Source: Psychrobacter piscatorii
Lineage (GTDB): Bacteria; Pseudomonadota; Gammaproteobacteria; Pseudomonadales; Moraxellaceae
Direction of reading: 5' to 3'
NCBI RefSeq assembly: GCF_904846415.1
Contig: NZ_CAJHAR010000001.1
Span: 62,001 to 126,000, forward strand
Length of the DNA stretch: 64,000 bases
The notes beneath the pieces were generated by a model, which had not been told where the DNA came from, ran no database searches, and saw nothing but the letters and a program-made list of their open reading frames with translations. Each line of letters opens with the position of its first letter. Position 1 is the stretch's first letter. Shown piece after piece: positions 1 through 8,955 of this stretch. The position numbers were made by a program, and so were the translations under genes.

Positions 1-170
1 GAGATAATAGTTTAACAAGTTTAATAAAACAAAACATCATATTAAAAACTTTTAACTGGATTAACCGTAGAATTCGCGTATAGTTTGTCAGGTAGCCCAG
101 AGAGCTAGAGGGCTAATTGAAAAAACCATATAAATAATTTCCAATTTACTTAACTATAGAGGAGCCAACC

Positions 171-737
171 ATGGCGTCTATCATCAATCAAGAAATCCCA
201 GAATTTTCAGCAGATGCATACGTAAACGGTGAGTTCAAAACCATCACTTCAGAAGACGTAAAAGGCAACTGGGCGATTTTCCTATTTTACCCAGCTGATT
301 TCACGTTCGTTTGCCCAACTGAGCTAGAAGACATGGCCGCTCATTATGACGAGCTAAAAGGTCTTGGTGTTGAAGTATACTCAGTATCTACTGACACGCA
401 TTTCACGCACAAAGCATGGCATGATTCTTCAGAAGCTATCGGTAAAGTACAATACCCAATGATCGGTGATCCTACTGGTAAAATCACTCGCGGCTTTAAT
501 GTTATGATTGAAGAAGCAGGTTTGGCTGAGCGCGGTACGTTCTTAGTAGATCCTGATGGCTTGATCCAAGTAGCAGAAATCCACGCTGGGGGTATTGGCC
601 GTAGCGCAAAAGACATGCTACGTAAAGTAAAAGCAGCTCAGTATGTTCGTGAAAACGACGGCGAAGTTTGCCCAGCAGCTTGGGAACAAGGCGGCGATAC
701 ACTTAAGCCAAGTCTTGACCTAGTTGGTAAAATCTAA
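171..737 (+). CDS. ahpC: alkyl hydroperoxide reductase subunit C (peroxiredoxin)
   Basis: Typical 2-Cys peroxiredoxin that reduces H2O2, organic hydroperoxides and peroxynitrite in the cytoplasm and is itself reduced by AhpF. The 188-residue length is that of the AhpC family. The peroxidatic Cys48 sits in FTFVCPTE and the resolving Cys167 in EVCPAAW near the C-terminus. The ATG is preceded by GAGGAGCC about 5 bases upstream, so the start is secure. ahpF follows about 0.8 kb downstream, separated by a terminator and an opposite-strand small gene, so the pair is linked but not one simple operon. The upstream 170 bases are AT-rich. OxyR control would be expected from the family, but I could not find a convincing OxyR box. 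Confidence 0.97.
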   Translation: MASIINQEIPEFSADAYVNGEFKTITSEDVKGNWAIFLFYPADFTFVCPTELEDMAAHYDELKGLGVEVYSVSTDTHFTHKAWHDSSEAIGKVQYPMIGDPTGKITRGFNVMIEEAGLAERGTFLVDPDGLIQVAEIHAGGIGRSAKDMLRKVKAAQYVRENDGEVCPAAWEQGGDTLKPSLDLVGKI

Positions 738-807
738 GTAGCTATTTCATCCCTTAGATAAAGTAGTGCTGAATTTCATACTTCTATGGGAATCAGTTCT
801 ACAAATA

Positions 808-842
808 AAGACCCCATTAACTGATGTTGATGGGGTCTTTTT
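808..842 (+). terminator. rho-independent terminator after ahpC
   Basis: A 10-bp perfect stem (AAAGACCCCA at 808-817 with TGGGGTCTTT at 831-840) is followed by more T. It lies about 70 bases beyond the ahpC stop. Confidence 0.85.
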
Positions 843-903
843 ATGGCGCTAGCTACAATCTTATGAGTCTTATTTGTTGATCATAAGCGTAGTAGGCGTA
901 GTA

Positions 904-1152
904 TCAGGCGCGAGATTGTTCTTTATTTTTATCAATAATCTTATAAATCTCGTCTTTGAGATATAATTTACGCCGTTTCATTTGTTCTATTTCTTCTTCA
1001 CGGCTGGCATGCTTGACTAGATCTTTTTCGAGGTAATTAATCTTTTGGTCAAGCTCGGTATGTTCATCAAAAATACTCGCAAAATGACTGTCTTTGAGCT
1101 TAAGTTCGGCAATAATATCTCTATTATCGTGGAAAGTATCTGTTTTTCTCAT
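904..1152 (-). CDS. YdcH/DUF465 family small coiled-coil protein
   Basis: Short, highly charged alpha-helical protein of about 82 residues resembling the YdcH (DUF465) family. The pattern is LKLKDSHFASIFDEHTELD followed by a heptad-like segment and EEIEQMKRRKLYLKDEIYKII. The family's function is not established. The open frame extends upstream to 1281, but the ATG at 1152 is preceded by AAGGA at good spacing and gives the normal family length, so I take it as the start. It is encoded opposite to, and between, ahpC and ahpF. I see no evidence that it takes part in peroxide defence. Confidence 0.8.
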   Translation of the reverse strand: MRKTDTFHDNRDIIAELKLKDSHFASIFDEHTELDQKINYLEKDLVKHASREEEIEQMKRRKLYLKDEIYKIIDKNKEQSRA

Positions 1153-1513
1153 GTGTTCATCCTTGTCATGAAACGCAAGCTTGTCACAAGCAGTGCGTAT
1201 TGTTTTAAAAAGACGGCTTAACTTAAGAACTATTCTCGATTGTAGCGAAAAAATAATCCAGTTACTATCGCTATTATCCACCAGTGTATTTGTATTTAAT
1301 TAATTAAACCTATTAACGATTGGTTTTATAAAACTTAAGGTTTGAGTTTCTCAGCTTGCCCAAATGCTGTGAACACCTGATAATAGGGTCATTCAAGAGC
1401 GAAAGTTCGATATATACAATGTTTTTTATAAAATTATTAAGTGTAAGAATTTCATATTTAGGCGTGCAGCATGACAGTTGCCGTTACATATTCAGTCATA
1501 ATGAGGAACAAAC

Positions 1514-3091
1514 ATGATAGATCAGAATTTATTAGACGCAGTTAAGACATATAGCGAAAACATGACGCGCCCGATTACTTTTGTATTGGGTAGCGGTGAG
1601 CACAACAAACGCGCTGAACTCATTGATTTTTTGACCAAGATTGCTGGTACAACTGTCAAAATTAACTTCGATGCAGAAGCGACTGATGACAGCCTGCCAA
1701 GCGCGATTAGTTTTAAAGTAGTCAGTCATATCGATGGAGAGGCTGCTGACACAGGTATCGTATTCAGTGGTATTCCTGGTGGTCATGAATTTACCTCATT
1801 GATTCTAGCCATTTTGCAAGCGGGTGGTCATACGCTAAAATTGGATGACGGTATCCAAAAGCTGGTCAAGCGCTTTAATAAGCCATTACAGTTCCAGACC
1901 TATGTGTCATTATCGTGCCATAGCTGCCCAGAAGTGGTTCAGGCGTTGAACCAATTTGCGCTACTAAACGATGGTATCAGCAATGAGATGATCGATGGCG
2001 CGCTATTCCAAGAGCAAGTAGAAGCAAACAAAATCCAAGGTGTACCGGCAGTATTCTTGAACGGAAAGCCGTTTGCCAATGGGTTAATCGACACCGCAAA
2101 ACTGATTGGAAAGTTACAAGAGCAGTTCCCAGATCTATTGTCAGACGTAGAAGATGACGCTGAGCAATTAGAGCAGCAAGATGTCACTATCATTGGTGCA
2201 GGTCCTGCAGGCGTGGCAGCAGCTATTTATACTGCGCGTAAAGGTCTGAAAGTGACCATGGTCGCTGATCGTATCGGTGGACAGGTCAAAGACACACAGG
2301 ACATCGAAAACTTAATCTCTGTGCCTTTAACCAATGGTACTGATTTATCGACTAATTTCGTTAAGCACTTGTCTGAGTACAATATCACGCTAAAAGAGCA
2401 TGTAAGTGTGAAAGATATCGGCGAGACAGAAGAAGAAAACTACAGCATCAACCTAAATACCGGTGAGACGTTTGAGACTCGTAGTATTATCTTGGCGACA
2501 GGTGCCCAGTGGCGTAAGCTTGGCGTACCAGGCGAAGAAGAAAATATCGGTAAAGGCGTGGCGTTTTGTGCCCACTGCGACGGTCCCTTCTTTAAAGGTA
2601 AAGATATCTCAGTCATCGGCGGTGGTAACTCAGGCGTTGAGGCCGCGCTAGATTTGGCAGGTATCGTCAAGCACGTCACGGTTTTAGAGTTCGCTGATGA
2701 GTTAAAAGCAGACCAAGTATTGATCAATAAAGCCAAAGAAAAATCTAATATTGAATTCATCACTGGTGCTGCGACACAAGAGATCAAGGCGACTGATGGC
2801 AAAGTATCGTCTATCGTCTATCAAGATCGCAGCACAGGCGAGACACATGAGCGTGATTTATCAGGTGTGTTTGTACAAATCGGTCTCGTACCAAACACTG
2901 AATTTGTCAAAGGCTTTGTCGATTTAAACCGCTTCGGCGAGATTGAGATTGATGAGCGCTGCCGTACAGATCGCAAAGGTATCTTTGCTTGCGGTGACGT
3001 GACCACCGTACCATTCAAGCAGATTAATATTGCGATGGGTGAGGGTAGTAAAGCGGCATTGTCAGCGTTCGAATATTTGGTTATGCAGTAA
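1514..3091 (+). CDS. ahpF: alkyl hydroperoxide reductase subunit F (FAD disulfide reductase)
   Basis: NADH-dependent flavoprotein that reduces AhpC. The 525-residue protein has the expected order. The N-terminal tandem thioredoxin-like domain (about 1-200) carries CHSC at Cys135/Cys138. The FAD-binding GAGPAG lies at about 228-233. The redox-active CAHC pair is Cys352/Cys355, and the NAD(P)-binding GGGNSG lies at about 369-374. All redox cysteines are present. The start has GAGGAA upstream. The 230-base upstream region follows a divergently transcribed small gene and probably holds its own promoter. Confidence 0.97.
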   Translation: MIDQNLLDAVKTYSENMTRPITFVLGSGEHNKRAELIDFLTKIAGTTVKINFDAEATDDSLPSAISFKVVSHIDGEAADTGIVFSGIPGGHEFTSLILAILQAGGHTLKLDDGIQKLVKRFNKPLQFQTYVSLSCHSCPEVVQALNQFALLNDGISNEMIDGALFQEQVEANKIQGVPAVFLNGKPFANGLIDTAKLIGKLQEQFPDLLSDVEDDAEQLEQQDVTIIGAGPAGVAAAIYTARKGLKVTMVADRIGGQVKDTQDIENLISVPLTNGTDLSTNFVKHLSEYNITLKEHVSVKDIGETEEENYSINLNTGETFETRSIILATGAQWRKLGVPGEEENIGKGVAFCAHCDGPFFKGKDISVIGGGNSGVEAALDLAGIVKHVTVLEFADELKADQVLINKAKEKSNIEFITGAATQEIKATDGKVSSIVYQDRSTGETHERDLSGVFVQIGLVPNTEFVKGFVDLNRFGEIEIDERCRTDRKGIFACGDVTTVPFKQINIAMGEGSKAALSAFEYLVMQ

Positions 3092-3120
3092 GTTTTAGTA
3101 TCAGAATTAGTCTCAGAAGA

Positions 3121-3152
3121 AAAAGCCACCTTAATTGAGGTGGCTTTTTTTT
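3121..3152 (+). terminator. rho-independent terminator after ahpF
   Basis: An 11-bp stem, AAAAGCCACCT (3121-3131) with AGGTGGCTTTT (3138-3148), is followed by a T run. Confidence 0.88.
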
Positions 3153-3250
3153 GCGTTTTATAGGAATTTTTCTATAGAATAGCGCCTAAAGTTTAAAAAC
3201 CAGTCATTTTGATGAGTGAATAAAGCAATTTCTCTCGAAAAATGTCATCA

Positions 3251-3305
3251 TTTACGTTACAAATGCGCCATTTTCGTTACAAATACGGGTCTTAGATGCG
3301 ATAAT
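3251..3305 (+). promoter_or_regulatory. direct repeats overlapping a candidate promoter of the alanine symporter
   Basis: TTTACGTTACAAATGCG (3251-3267) is repeated as TTTTCGTTACAAATACG (3271-3287), matching at 15 of 17 positions and exactly 20 bases apart (about two helical turns). A plausible promoter has -35 TTACAA (3277-3282), a 17-base spacer and -10 GATAAT (3300-3305), so the second repeat covers the -35. This suggests a tandem regulator site. The regulator is unknown. Confidence 0.4.
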
Positions 3306-3354
3306 AAGCCCAATAAAACCTATCATAGCGTCATGAACTATAAGGAAAATAGGC

Positions 3355-4803
3355 ATGGAATATATAGAATCTTTTTTTGCCCTAGTCGGGGATCTAACGT
3401 GGGGCTGGGCACTCGTGCCTATGTTAATTATTTTTGGTTTATTATTTACCATTGTGGGCAGGTTCGCTCAGTTTACATATTTTAAACGTATGTTCCGTGT
3501 GTTTAAGACGGATGAAGTAGGAGACGATGGCATTTCTGCCCGTCAGGCGTTGCTCGTGTCGATCGGTGGGCGTGTTGGTGGTGGTAACATTGCTGGTGTT
3601 GCCGTTGCGATCTCTTTGGGTGGTCCCGGTGCGGTTTTTTGGATGTGGGTTGTGGCCCTCATCGGCATGATGACCAGTATTGTCGAATGTAGCTTGGCTC
3701 AGCTTTACAAGCGTAGAGACAATGATGGTAATTTTCGCGGCGGCCCTGCAACCTATATCTTACATGGTCTAGGTAAAGATTATCGCTGGCTCGCTGTCAT
3801 TTATGCGATCTCGCTACTACTGTCTTTCTCTATTGGTTTTGTGGCGTTCCAAGGCAATACGGTAGCAGGTTCTGCGCTTGAGAGTTTCGGTATTGATCGC
3901 TGGATATCAGGTGCGGTACTGGTGGTTGCAGGCGGATTTATTGTTTTTGGCGGTATCCAGCGCATTGCAAAGGTCGCTGACGTTGTCATTCCTGTGATGG
4001 CGTTGATTTACATTGGTATGGCACTAATTATCATCGTGCTGAATATCACTGAACTGCCTGCATTGATGGCAATGATTGTCAAAAATGCATTCGGCATTGA
4101 ATCTGTCGTCGGCGGCGGTATCGGTGTGGCGATTGAGCAAGGCATGAAGCGTGGTCTGTTCTCTAATGAGGCAGGTTTGGGTTCTGCGCCTAACATTGCC
4201 GCCACTGCTTATGCCACGCATCCAGTTAGTCAAGGTATCTCACAGTCACTATCAGTATTTATCGATACGATTGTTGTGTGTAGTGCTACGGCATTTATGA
4301 TTTTACTCAGCGGCGTTTATCAGCCAGGTGCCGAAGTTGATGGTATTGTACTGGCGCAGCAAGCGCTCACCGCTCAGCTGGGTGATTGGTCACAGTACGT
4401 GTTAACCATCTCGCTATTATTGTTTGCATTAAGCTCGATCATGTATAACTACTACATGGGCGAAAATGCGATTAACTTCTTAGTTAAGAAGAATATTAAA
4501 GCAGCGACCCTGGTATTACGCATTGTGGTGATTGCGATCTTGTTCTTGGGCGCGGTAGCACCTGCGGCAACCACTGTCTTCTTCTTCGCTGATCCATTGA
4601 TGGGCGTACTCGCACTAGCCAACTTACTGGCCTTGATTATGCTGTTCCCACGTGCCAAGCGCTTACTTGACGATTTTGCCCGTCAATTAAAATCAGGCGT
4701 CAAAGAGCCATTATTCGATGCACAAGAGTATGAGAAATTAGATCTCGATCTGAGTGCATGGGGCAAAAAAGCAGTCAAAGAGGCGTTAGAGCAAAAACAG
4801 TAA
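3355..4803 (+). CDS. AGCS-family alanine/amino acid:Na+ symporter
   Basis: Inner-membrane secondary transporter of the alanine or glycine:cation symporter family (AGCS; DagA/AlsT type), importing alanine or glycine with Na+. At 482 residues it has the family length. It has about ten to eleven hydrophobic segments, an N-terminal WGWALVPMLIIFGLLF segment, the RQALLVSIGGRVGGGNIAG region and the conserved GLFSNEAGLGSAPN loop in the middle, all characteristic of AGCS. It is a stand-alone unit with its own candidate promoter and a terminator. Substrate within the family cannot be read from the sequence. Confidence 0.92.
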   Translation: MEYIESFFALVGDLTWGWALVPMLIIFGLLFTIVGRFAQFTYFKRMFRVFKTDEVGDDGISARQALLVSIGGRVGGGNIAGVAVAISLGGPGAVFWMWVVALIGMMTSIVECSLAQLYKRRDNDGNFRGGPATYILHGLGKDYRWLAVIYAISLLLSFSIGFVAFQGNTVAGSALESFGIDRWISGAVLVVAGGFIVFGGIQRIAKVADVVIPVMALIYIGMALIIIVLNITELPALMAMIVKNAFGIESVVGGGIGVAIEQGMKRGLFSNEAGLGSAPNIAATAYATHPVSQGISQSLSVFIDTIVVCSATAFMILLSGVYQPGAEVDGIVLAQQALTAQLGDWSQYVLTISLLLFALSSIMYNYYMGENAINFLVKKNIKAATLVLRIVVIAILFLGAVAPAATTVFFFADPLMGVLALANLLALIMLFPRAKRLLDDFARQLKSGVKEPLFDAQEYEKLDLDLSAWGKKAVKEALEQKQ

Positions 4804-4831
4804 AACGTTATATTCGAAGTCTTATCAAACA

Positions 4832-4866
4832 AAAAACCACTTTAGCCAAGCTGAAGTGGTTTTTTT
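4832..4866. terminator. bidirectional terminator between the symporter and GST genes
   Basis: The stem is ACCACTTTAGC with GCTGAAGTGGT and a CAA loop. It has an A run on the left and a T run on the right, so it can serve both the plus-strand symporter and the convergent GST gene ending at 4877. Confidence 0.8.
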
Positions 4867-4876
4867 GTGGAAGGTA

Positions 4877-5626
4877 TTATTTAGCTGACAAAACACCCGA
4901 TAACGAGACAATCTCACCCGCTTCATCTTCTTCAATCATCCGTGTCTCTTGCAGTGCTGCTTGAATCCAAGCCTTGATATGCGGGTTATTCAGCATGGTC
5001 TGACAATATTGCTTAGTCAATGGTTGCAAGGTGATATTGGACGCATCAGCATAGGTTTGTAATCGCAGTACCACTGGGGCGAAAAAAACATCAGCTGCTG
5101 TGAAATGTCCAAACAAATAACTGTCTTCTGAATGTCCCTTTAAGCAATCGGCAAAAATAGCCTCAAGCCGAGCAATGTCTGCTAAGCACGCCTCACTTGG
5201 GTGTATTTTAGCAGTCGCTCTGATATTCATCGGCATCTCATTACGAATACCTGATAATCCTGAATGCATCTCAGCAATGATGCTTTGGCAATAAGCGCTA
5301 TTTATTTTACTTTGGATGCCATGTTGGGTGCTGGTGTCAGATTTGCTGATACCCGTCCAAATATTGATATCCGTAAAATACTCATTAATATGCATCGCAA
5401 TAGCTAATGTATCCCAAACAGTGACTTTTTCATCGTCTTCACCGTAGACCAATACAGGGACTTTTCCTGTTGGTGAATGCGCCTCAAGTATTGGGCGTGC
5501 TGAGGGATCAAACAATTCAATCAGCTGCTCGTCAAAGTCAACGTTAAATGCTTTTAGCAATAGCCAAGCGCGTAGCGACCAAGAGGAGTAGTTCTTATTG
5601 CCGATAATCAATAGTGGTTTTTGCAT
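4877..5626 (-). CDS. glutathione S-transferase family protein
   Basis: Cytosolic GST-fold protein of 249 residues. The N-terminal thioredoxin-like domain (about 1-85) has the NKNYSSWSLRAWL segment, whose Ser/Tyr cluster would supply the catalytic residue. It also has the cis-proline loop SPTGKVPVL (about 51-59) and a glutathione gamma-glutamyl-binding segment around WDTLAI (about 71-76). An all-helical C-terminal domain follows. The substrate is unknown. It is related to the Ser-type bacterial GSTs rather than to maleylacetoacetate isomerase, as far as I can judge. The start has AGGA about 8 bases upstream. A 16-bp palindrome at 5714-5729 could be its operator. Confidence 0.85.
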   Translation of the reverse strand: MQKPLLIIGNKNYSSWSLRAWLLLKAFNVDFDEQLIELFDPSARPILEAHSPTGKVPVLVYGEDDEKVTVWDTLAIAMHINEYFTDINIWTGISKSDTSTQHGIQSKINSAYCQSIIAEMHSGLSGIRNEMPMNIRATAKIHPSEACLADIARLEAIFADCLKGHSEDSYLFGHFTAADVFFAPVVLRLQTYADASNITLQPLTKQYCQTMLNNPHIKAWIQAALQETRMIEEDEAGEIVSLSGVLSAK

Positions 5627-5713
5627 CGTACAGTCCTATAAAGCCATGTCTATAAAATTTTATTATGTACTCAATATTGAGAGTTAACCAGTCTATAACT
5701 TGCGTGATATCTC

Positions 5714-5729
5714 TATCATTTAAATGATA
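5714..5729. promoter_or_regulatory. perfect 16-bp palindrome upstream of the GST gene
   Basis: TATCATTTAAATGATA is a perfect palindrome about 90 bases before the GST start and near a terminator for the DUF442 pair. It has the size of a dimeric repressor operator. No cognate regulator is recognisable nearby. Confidence 0.3.
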
Positions 5730-5733
5730 TTCC

Positions 5734-5763
5734 AAAAAAAGCCCATCCAATATATGGACAGGC
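5734..5763 (-). terminator. terminator of the DUF442 pair (minus strand)
   Basis: The imperfect stem is GCCCATCCA (5741-5749) with TGGACAGGC (5755-5763). On the minus strand it is followed by seven T (5740-5734). Confidence 0.65.
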
Positions 5764-5809
5764 ATTTTTAATTTTAAGTAGTAGGGGATTTTGTTAATTT
5801 GACAAAAGA

Positions 5810-6142
5810 CTAGTCATCTAACAAATCCATTTGCTTGGCGGCTTCATAGATACCATTTGAGCGGTTACCTGTACGGCAAAAGATAAGCATTGGTTGCTCA
5901 GCTTGATTAAAGAAATCTGCAAATGCTTCGACATGCTGCTGCGTCAAGCCATTACCTGAGAATGAAATCTCTTTATAAGCAAGTCCTGCTTCTTTAGCAG
6001 CGGCTTCAATCTCTGCACTGGTTGGCTGATTTGGCTCTTCACCATCAGGACGATTGTTGATAATGGTTTTAAAGCCGTTTTCGGCAATCATAGGCACTTG
6101 GTCAGGGGTGATCTGTCCGGTAAAGCTAACTTCATGGCTCAT
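5810..6142 (-). CDS. DUF442 (TIGR01244) sulfur-transferase/phosphatase-like protein, copy A
   Basis: Small cytoplasmic protein of 110 residues with the DUF442 dual-specificity-phosphatase/rhodanese-like fold. The active-site loop is FCRTGNRS, with the nucleophilic Cys and the loop Arg both present. DUF442 domains are found next to, or fused to, ETHE1-like persulfide dioxygenases in bacteria and are thought to move sulfane sulfur. The open frame reaches 6187, but the ATG at 6142 has AAGGAGC 4-5 bases upstream and gives the family start, so I use it. A paralogue lies directly upstream (6217-6543). Confidence 0.82.
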   Translation of the reverse strand: MSHEVSFTGQITPDQVPMIAENGFKTIINNRPDGEEPNQPTSAEIEAAAKEAGLAYKEISFSGNGLTQQHVEAFADFFNQAEQPMLIFCRTGNRSNGIYEAAKQMDLLDD

Positions 6143-6216
6143 GGGAGCTCCTTTTTTTATTGGTTCAGTTGGTGGTATAAAATGCATTTATGATTGAGCC
6201 AAAGCGAGCAATATGA

Positions 6217-6543
6217 CTATAGCAAGCCTTGCATCAATGCGCTTTGATACAGCAGCTTGGCTCGCGCGCCCGTACCGCAAAACATCAATATGGGTTTTGG
6301 CATTGAATGGTAAAAGTCAGCAAACTGCTCTACGGTCAGCATACTCAAGCGCTCATCATCAAATGGCAGATGATGATAGGTTAGGTTTGCTTCCTTCGTG
6401 GCAATCGCTAAATCGCAGCTGTTGGGCTGTGTCTCGATCTCAGCGTCTGGACGTATATTGAGCACTGAGCGATAGCCAAGCTCGGCAATTTTGATACATT
6501 GGCTTGGATAAATTTGCTTATAAATCGTTATGTCATCAGTCAT
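6217..6543 (-). CDS. DUF442 (TIGR01244) sulfur-transferase/phosphatase-like protein, copy B
   Basis: Second DUF442 protein of 108 residues, upstream of copy A by 74 bases and in the same direction. The active-site loop is FCGTGARA, so Cys and Arg are kept but the second loop residue is Gly instead of Arg as in copy A. The two copies share the pattern YPSQCIKIAELGYRSVLNIRPD versus a similar segment in copy A, but overall identity looks low. This suggests an old duplication with divergence of role. It is probably transcribed together with copy A. Confidence 0.8.
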   Translation of the reverse strand: MTDDITIYKQIYPSQCIKIAELGYRSVLNIRPDAEIETQPNSCDLAIATKEANLTYHHLPFDDERLSMLTVEQFADFYHSMPKPILMFCGTGARAKLLYQSALMQGLL

Positions 6544-6769
6544 AAATAGCTTCAGTTATCGTTGTTAATATATATTTATTATTGAGGTCTTGGCAGAGAT
6601 TATCAAAATGGGGTCAAGCACTGTTGAGAATGAAAAAATAGGGTGATATGTGTTTATGTCTCATTAGCCTCTGTTCAGTCAATCTAGCATAACACAGGCT
6701 CTATCATAGCGATATTGTGCGATAGACAACAGTAACGATTGAAAGTGTGGTACAAAAATAATGACGCAG

Positions 6770-8479
6770 CTATCTATCCTTTAGAGCATCGACGGCATCT
6801 AACGTACTGAGATAGACCTGCCCTGACAGCTCGCTAATGAGCGGGGTCTGGCCGATGATATCCATGACAGGGCCCTTAATAAAGCTAAAATGTAAGCGCT
6901 TGTTTTGCAGCGCAAGTTCTTTATTTAAGGTACTGAGCATCTCTTGTGCCGTCAGATCGATATGATTGACGGCGGCCATGATCAAAACAATTTCCTGCGC
7001 TGCTGGATATTGCTGCATGGCATTTAGAATACGGCGGTGTACCGATTCACTATTACCAAAAAACAGACTCTCATCGATACGTAGCATCAATAAATTATCA
7101 AAAGTCACTACATCGTGACGATTGATATTGCGAAAGTGTCCTGTACCACCTAGCTGTCCCACGATGGCGACATGTGGCTTACTTGATTGCCAGATGAGAC
7201 TGGCGAATGACACCATTAGGCCAATGACCAAACCTGTATTGAGCCCAAATATAAGCACACCGACGAACGCAGCCAAAAAGCTAGCACCATCCAAGCGATC
7301 ACGCTGCCAAGCAGACTTTAAGGTCGCAATATCTATCAGACCAATGATAGAAGCCATAATGGTTGCACCGAGTAGTGCATAAGGCAAGGGTGCGAGTGCA
7401 TTACTAAAGGCAATCAGCGCGGCAATCATTACCAGCACCGTCACAAGGCTGGCAAGCGGTGTCTTTGCACCTGAATCGGCATTGATCGCCGTGCGAGAAA
7501 AGCCACCTGCGACCGCAAAGCTCTGAAACAGCCCGCCAGATAGATTGGCAAGACCAAGACCCGTCAGCTCATGGTTGGCATCGAAGCTCTCACCACGCAA
7601 GCGTGCGTAAGTACTGGCAACGGAACTGCTAGAAACAAAGACGATCAGTGCCATCAATCCTGCAGTCGGCAAGAGCTTGAGCGCTTCCTGTAGATCGGTC
7701 ATATGCGGTAGCGTAAAGCTGGGTAAACCTTGTGGAATACTACCAATGGTCGCAACCCCTAGCGAGTCCCAGTGCAATAGCATACTCAGAACGATAGCAA
7801 TACCCAGTAAAACCAGTGGAAATAAACGTTCGGCCCATTTGGCATACGATGATGACAGCCACGTTCGCCATACCCATTGACTCGCATAGCGGTTAGCGAC
7901 CAACAGCGAAAACGCGATAATACCAATCACTAACGTTAGCGGATGCACCTGACTGGCATAGTGCTGCATGGTAGATAAATAGCCAACCAAGCTGCTACCA
8001 GCAATAGGAATCGCCATCAGATACTTTAGCTGACTGACAAAGATAAGTACTGCCGCGCCGCTCACAAAACCTGCTGAGACGCCGCGACTGATAAACTGCA
8101 TAATCCAGCCAAGCTTTAACCGCCCTGCAATCCACAGCAGTGCGCCTACCATCAATGCCAATAAACTCGCCATCAGAGCATACTGCTCTGTGCCTTGCTC
8201 AGCATAAGGCAGTAGACCACTGGCCGTCATAATAGCGGTGATAGCGACGGGCCCGACGGCTTGTACGTTGCTAGAACCCAGCCAAGCATAGACGAGCACA
8301 GGCACGATCGCAGAATACAGACCATACACGGGCGGTAGACCAGCAAGGACTGCATAGCCTAGGCTCTGCGGTATCACCAGTACGCCCACCACCAGTCCTG
8401 CGACAAGATCGGTCGGTAACGCTGTGAGCTGGTATTGGCGCAGCCAAGTAGGAATCAGACGAGCAGCGATAGAAGACAT
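6770..8479 (-). CDS. SulP-family anion permease with STAS domain
   Basis: Inner-membrane permease of the SulP (SLC26) family, 569 residues. The SulP signature region is QSLGYAVLAGLPPVYGLYSA (about 38-57). Ten or more hydrophobic helices follow up to about residue 430, then a cytoplasmic STAS domain (about 440-560). Family members move sulfate, bicarbonate or other anions, and the substrate here is not decided by sequence. It starts 54 bases after the ArsR-type regulator in the same direction, so the two probably form an operon. That context suggests transport of sulfite, sulfate or another product of sulfide oxidation. Confidence 0.9.
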   Translation of the reverse strand: MSSIAARLIPTWLRQYQLTALPTDLVAGLVVGVLVIPQSLGYAVLAGLPPVYGLYSAIVPVLVYAWLGSSNVQAVGPVAITAIMTASGLLPYAEQGTEQYALMASLLALMVGALLWIAGRLKLGWIMQFISRGVSAGFVSGAAVLIFVSQLKYLMAIPIAGSSLVGYLSTMQHYASQVHPLTLVIGIIAFSLLVANRYASQWVWRTWLSSSYAKWAERLFPLVLLGIAIVLSMLLHWDSLGVATIGSIPQGLPSFTLPHMTDLQEALKLLPTAGLMALIVFVSSSSVASTYARLRGESFDANHELTGLGLANLSGGLFQSFAVAGGFSRTAINADSGAKTPLASLVTVLVMIAALIAFSNALAPLPYALLGATIMASIIGLIDIATLKSAWQRDRLDGASFLAAFVGVLIFGLNTGLVIGLMVSFASLIWQSSKPHVAIVGQLGGTGHFRNINRHDVVTFDNLLMLRIDESLFFGNSESVHRRILNAMQQYPAAQEIVLIMAAVNHIDLTAQEMLSTLNKELALQNKRLHFSFIKGPVMDIIGQTPLISELSGQVYLSTLDAVDALKDR

Positions 8480-8533
8480 ATCAATACATCACCAAGATAG
8501 AAAGCAGCTTAAAACAGTCAGGCGAGTACGGCA

Positions 8534-8902
8534 TTATTCGGTTTTGGCACAAAATCTCTGATAAAGCAGCTCTAGTACGGCCAAGGCATCGTCACTTGCG
8601 ATGCTATAGTAGATTTGCTTGCCTTCACGGCGTGTCGCAACCAGTTCGTCTTTACGCAAGATACCTAACTGCTGCGACAAGCTTGGTTGTCCAACACCGA
8701 CCAGTCCTTCAAGCTCACCGACGCAGTATTCACCTTGTGTCAACTGGCAGAGTAGAAGTAGGCGATCAGGATGCGAGAGCGACTTTAGTAGCTGGCTGGC
8801 TTGCATCGAGGCTTGTTGCATTTGTTTAGCAAGATCGATAGATGAAAAGTCTGCGCTATCAGATGACACCTCATCGTTAGCGCTGTGAGTAGACATACTC
8901 AT
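8534..8902 (-). CDS. bigR: ArsR/SmtB-family repressor, BigR/SqrR-like persulfide sensor
   Basis: Winged-helix repressor, about 122 residues from the ATG at 8902. The recognition helix region is GVGQPSLSQQLGILRKDELVATRREGKQIYYSI. Two cysteines, in GEYCVGEL (alpha-2 region) and in YQRFCAKTE near the C-terminus, match the pair that forms a sulfur bridge in BigR/SqrR/YgaV regulators. The usual metal-site motif ELCVCDL is absent. The start is uncertain. A good AAGGAG lies at about 8932-8937, which would suit a CTG start at 8923 rather than the ATG. The long frame to 9007 would cross the palindromic operator and is unlikely. It is divergent from the persulfide dioxygenase gene, as expected for its target. 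Confidence 0.78.
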   Translation of the reverse strand: MSMSTHSANDEVSSDSADFSSIDLAKQMQQASMQASQLLKSLSHPDRLLLLCQLTQGEYCVGELEGLVGVGQPSLSQQLGILRKDELVATRREGKQIYYSIASDDALAVLELLYQRFCAKTE

Positions 8903-8955
8903 TGCTGAATTAGAAGTAGCCAGAATAAGCTCCTTATATAATAGGACAGTCACTG

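Noticed and set aside
1..170. OxyR-binding site upstream of ahpC
   Set aside because: ATAG-like blocks are present in the AT-rich leader, but no ATAG-n-CTAT spacing could be fitted, so I do not claim it.
3216..3485. 89-residue open frame overlapping the start of the symporter
   Set aside because: No ribosome site, and the protein is a frame shadow of the AGCS N-terminus plus the upstream repeats.
6666..6700. Inverted repeat AGCCTCTGTT / AACACAGGCT downstream of the SulP gene
   Set aside because: It pairs at 9 of 10 positions but has no T-run on either strand, so it is not a clear terminator.
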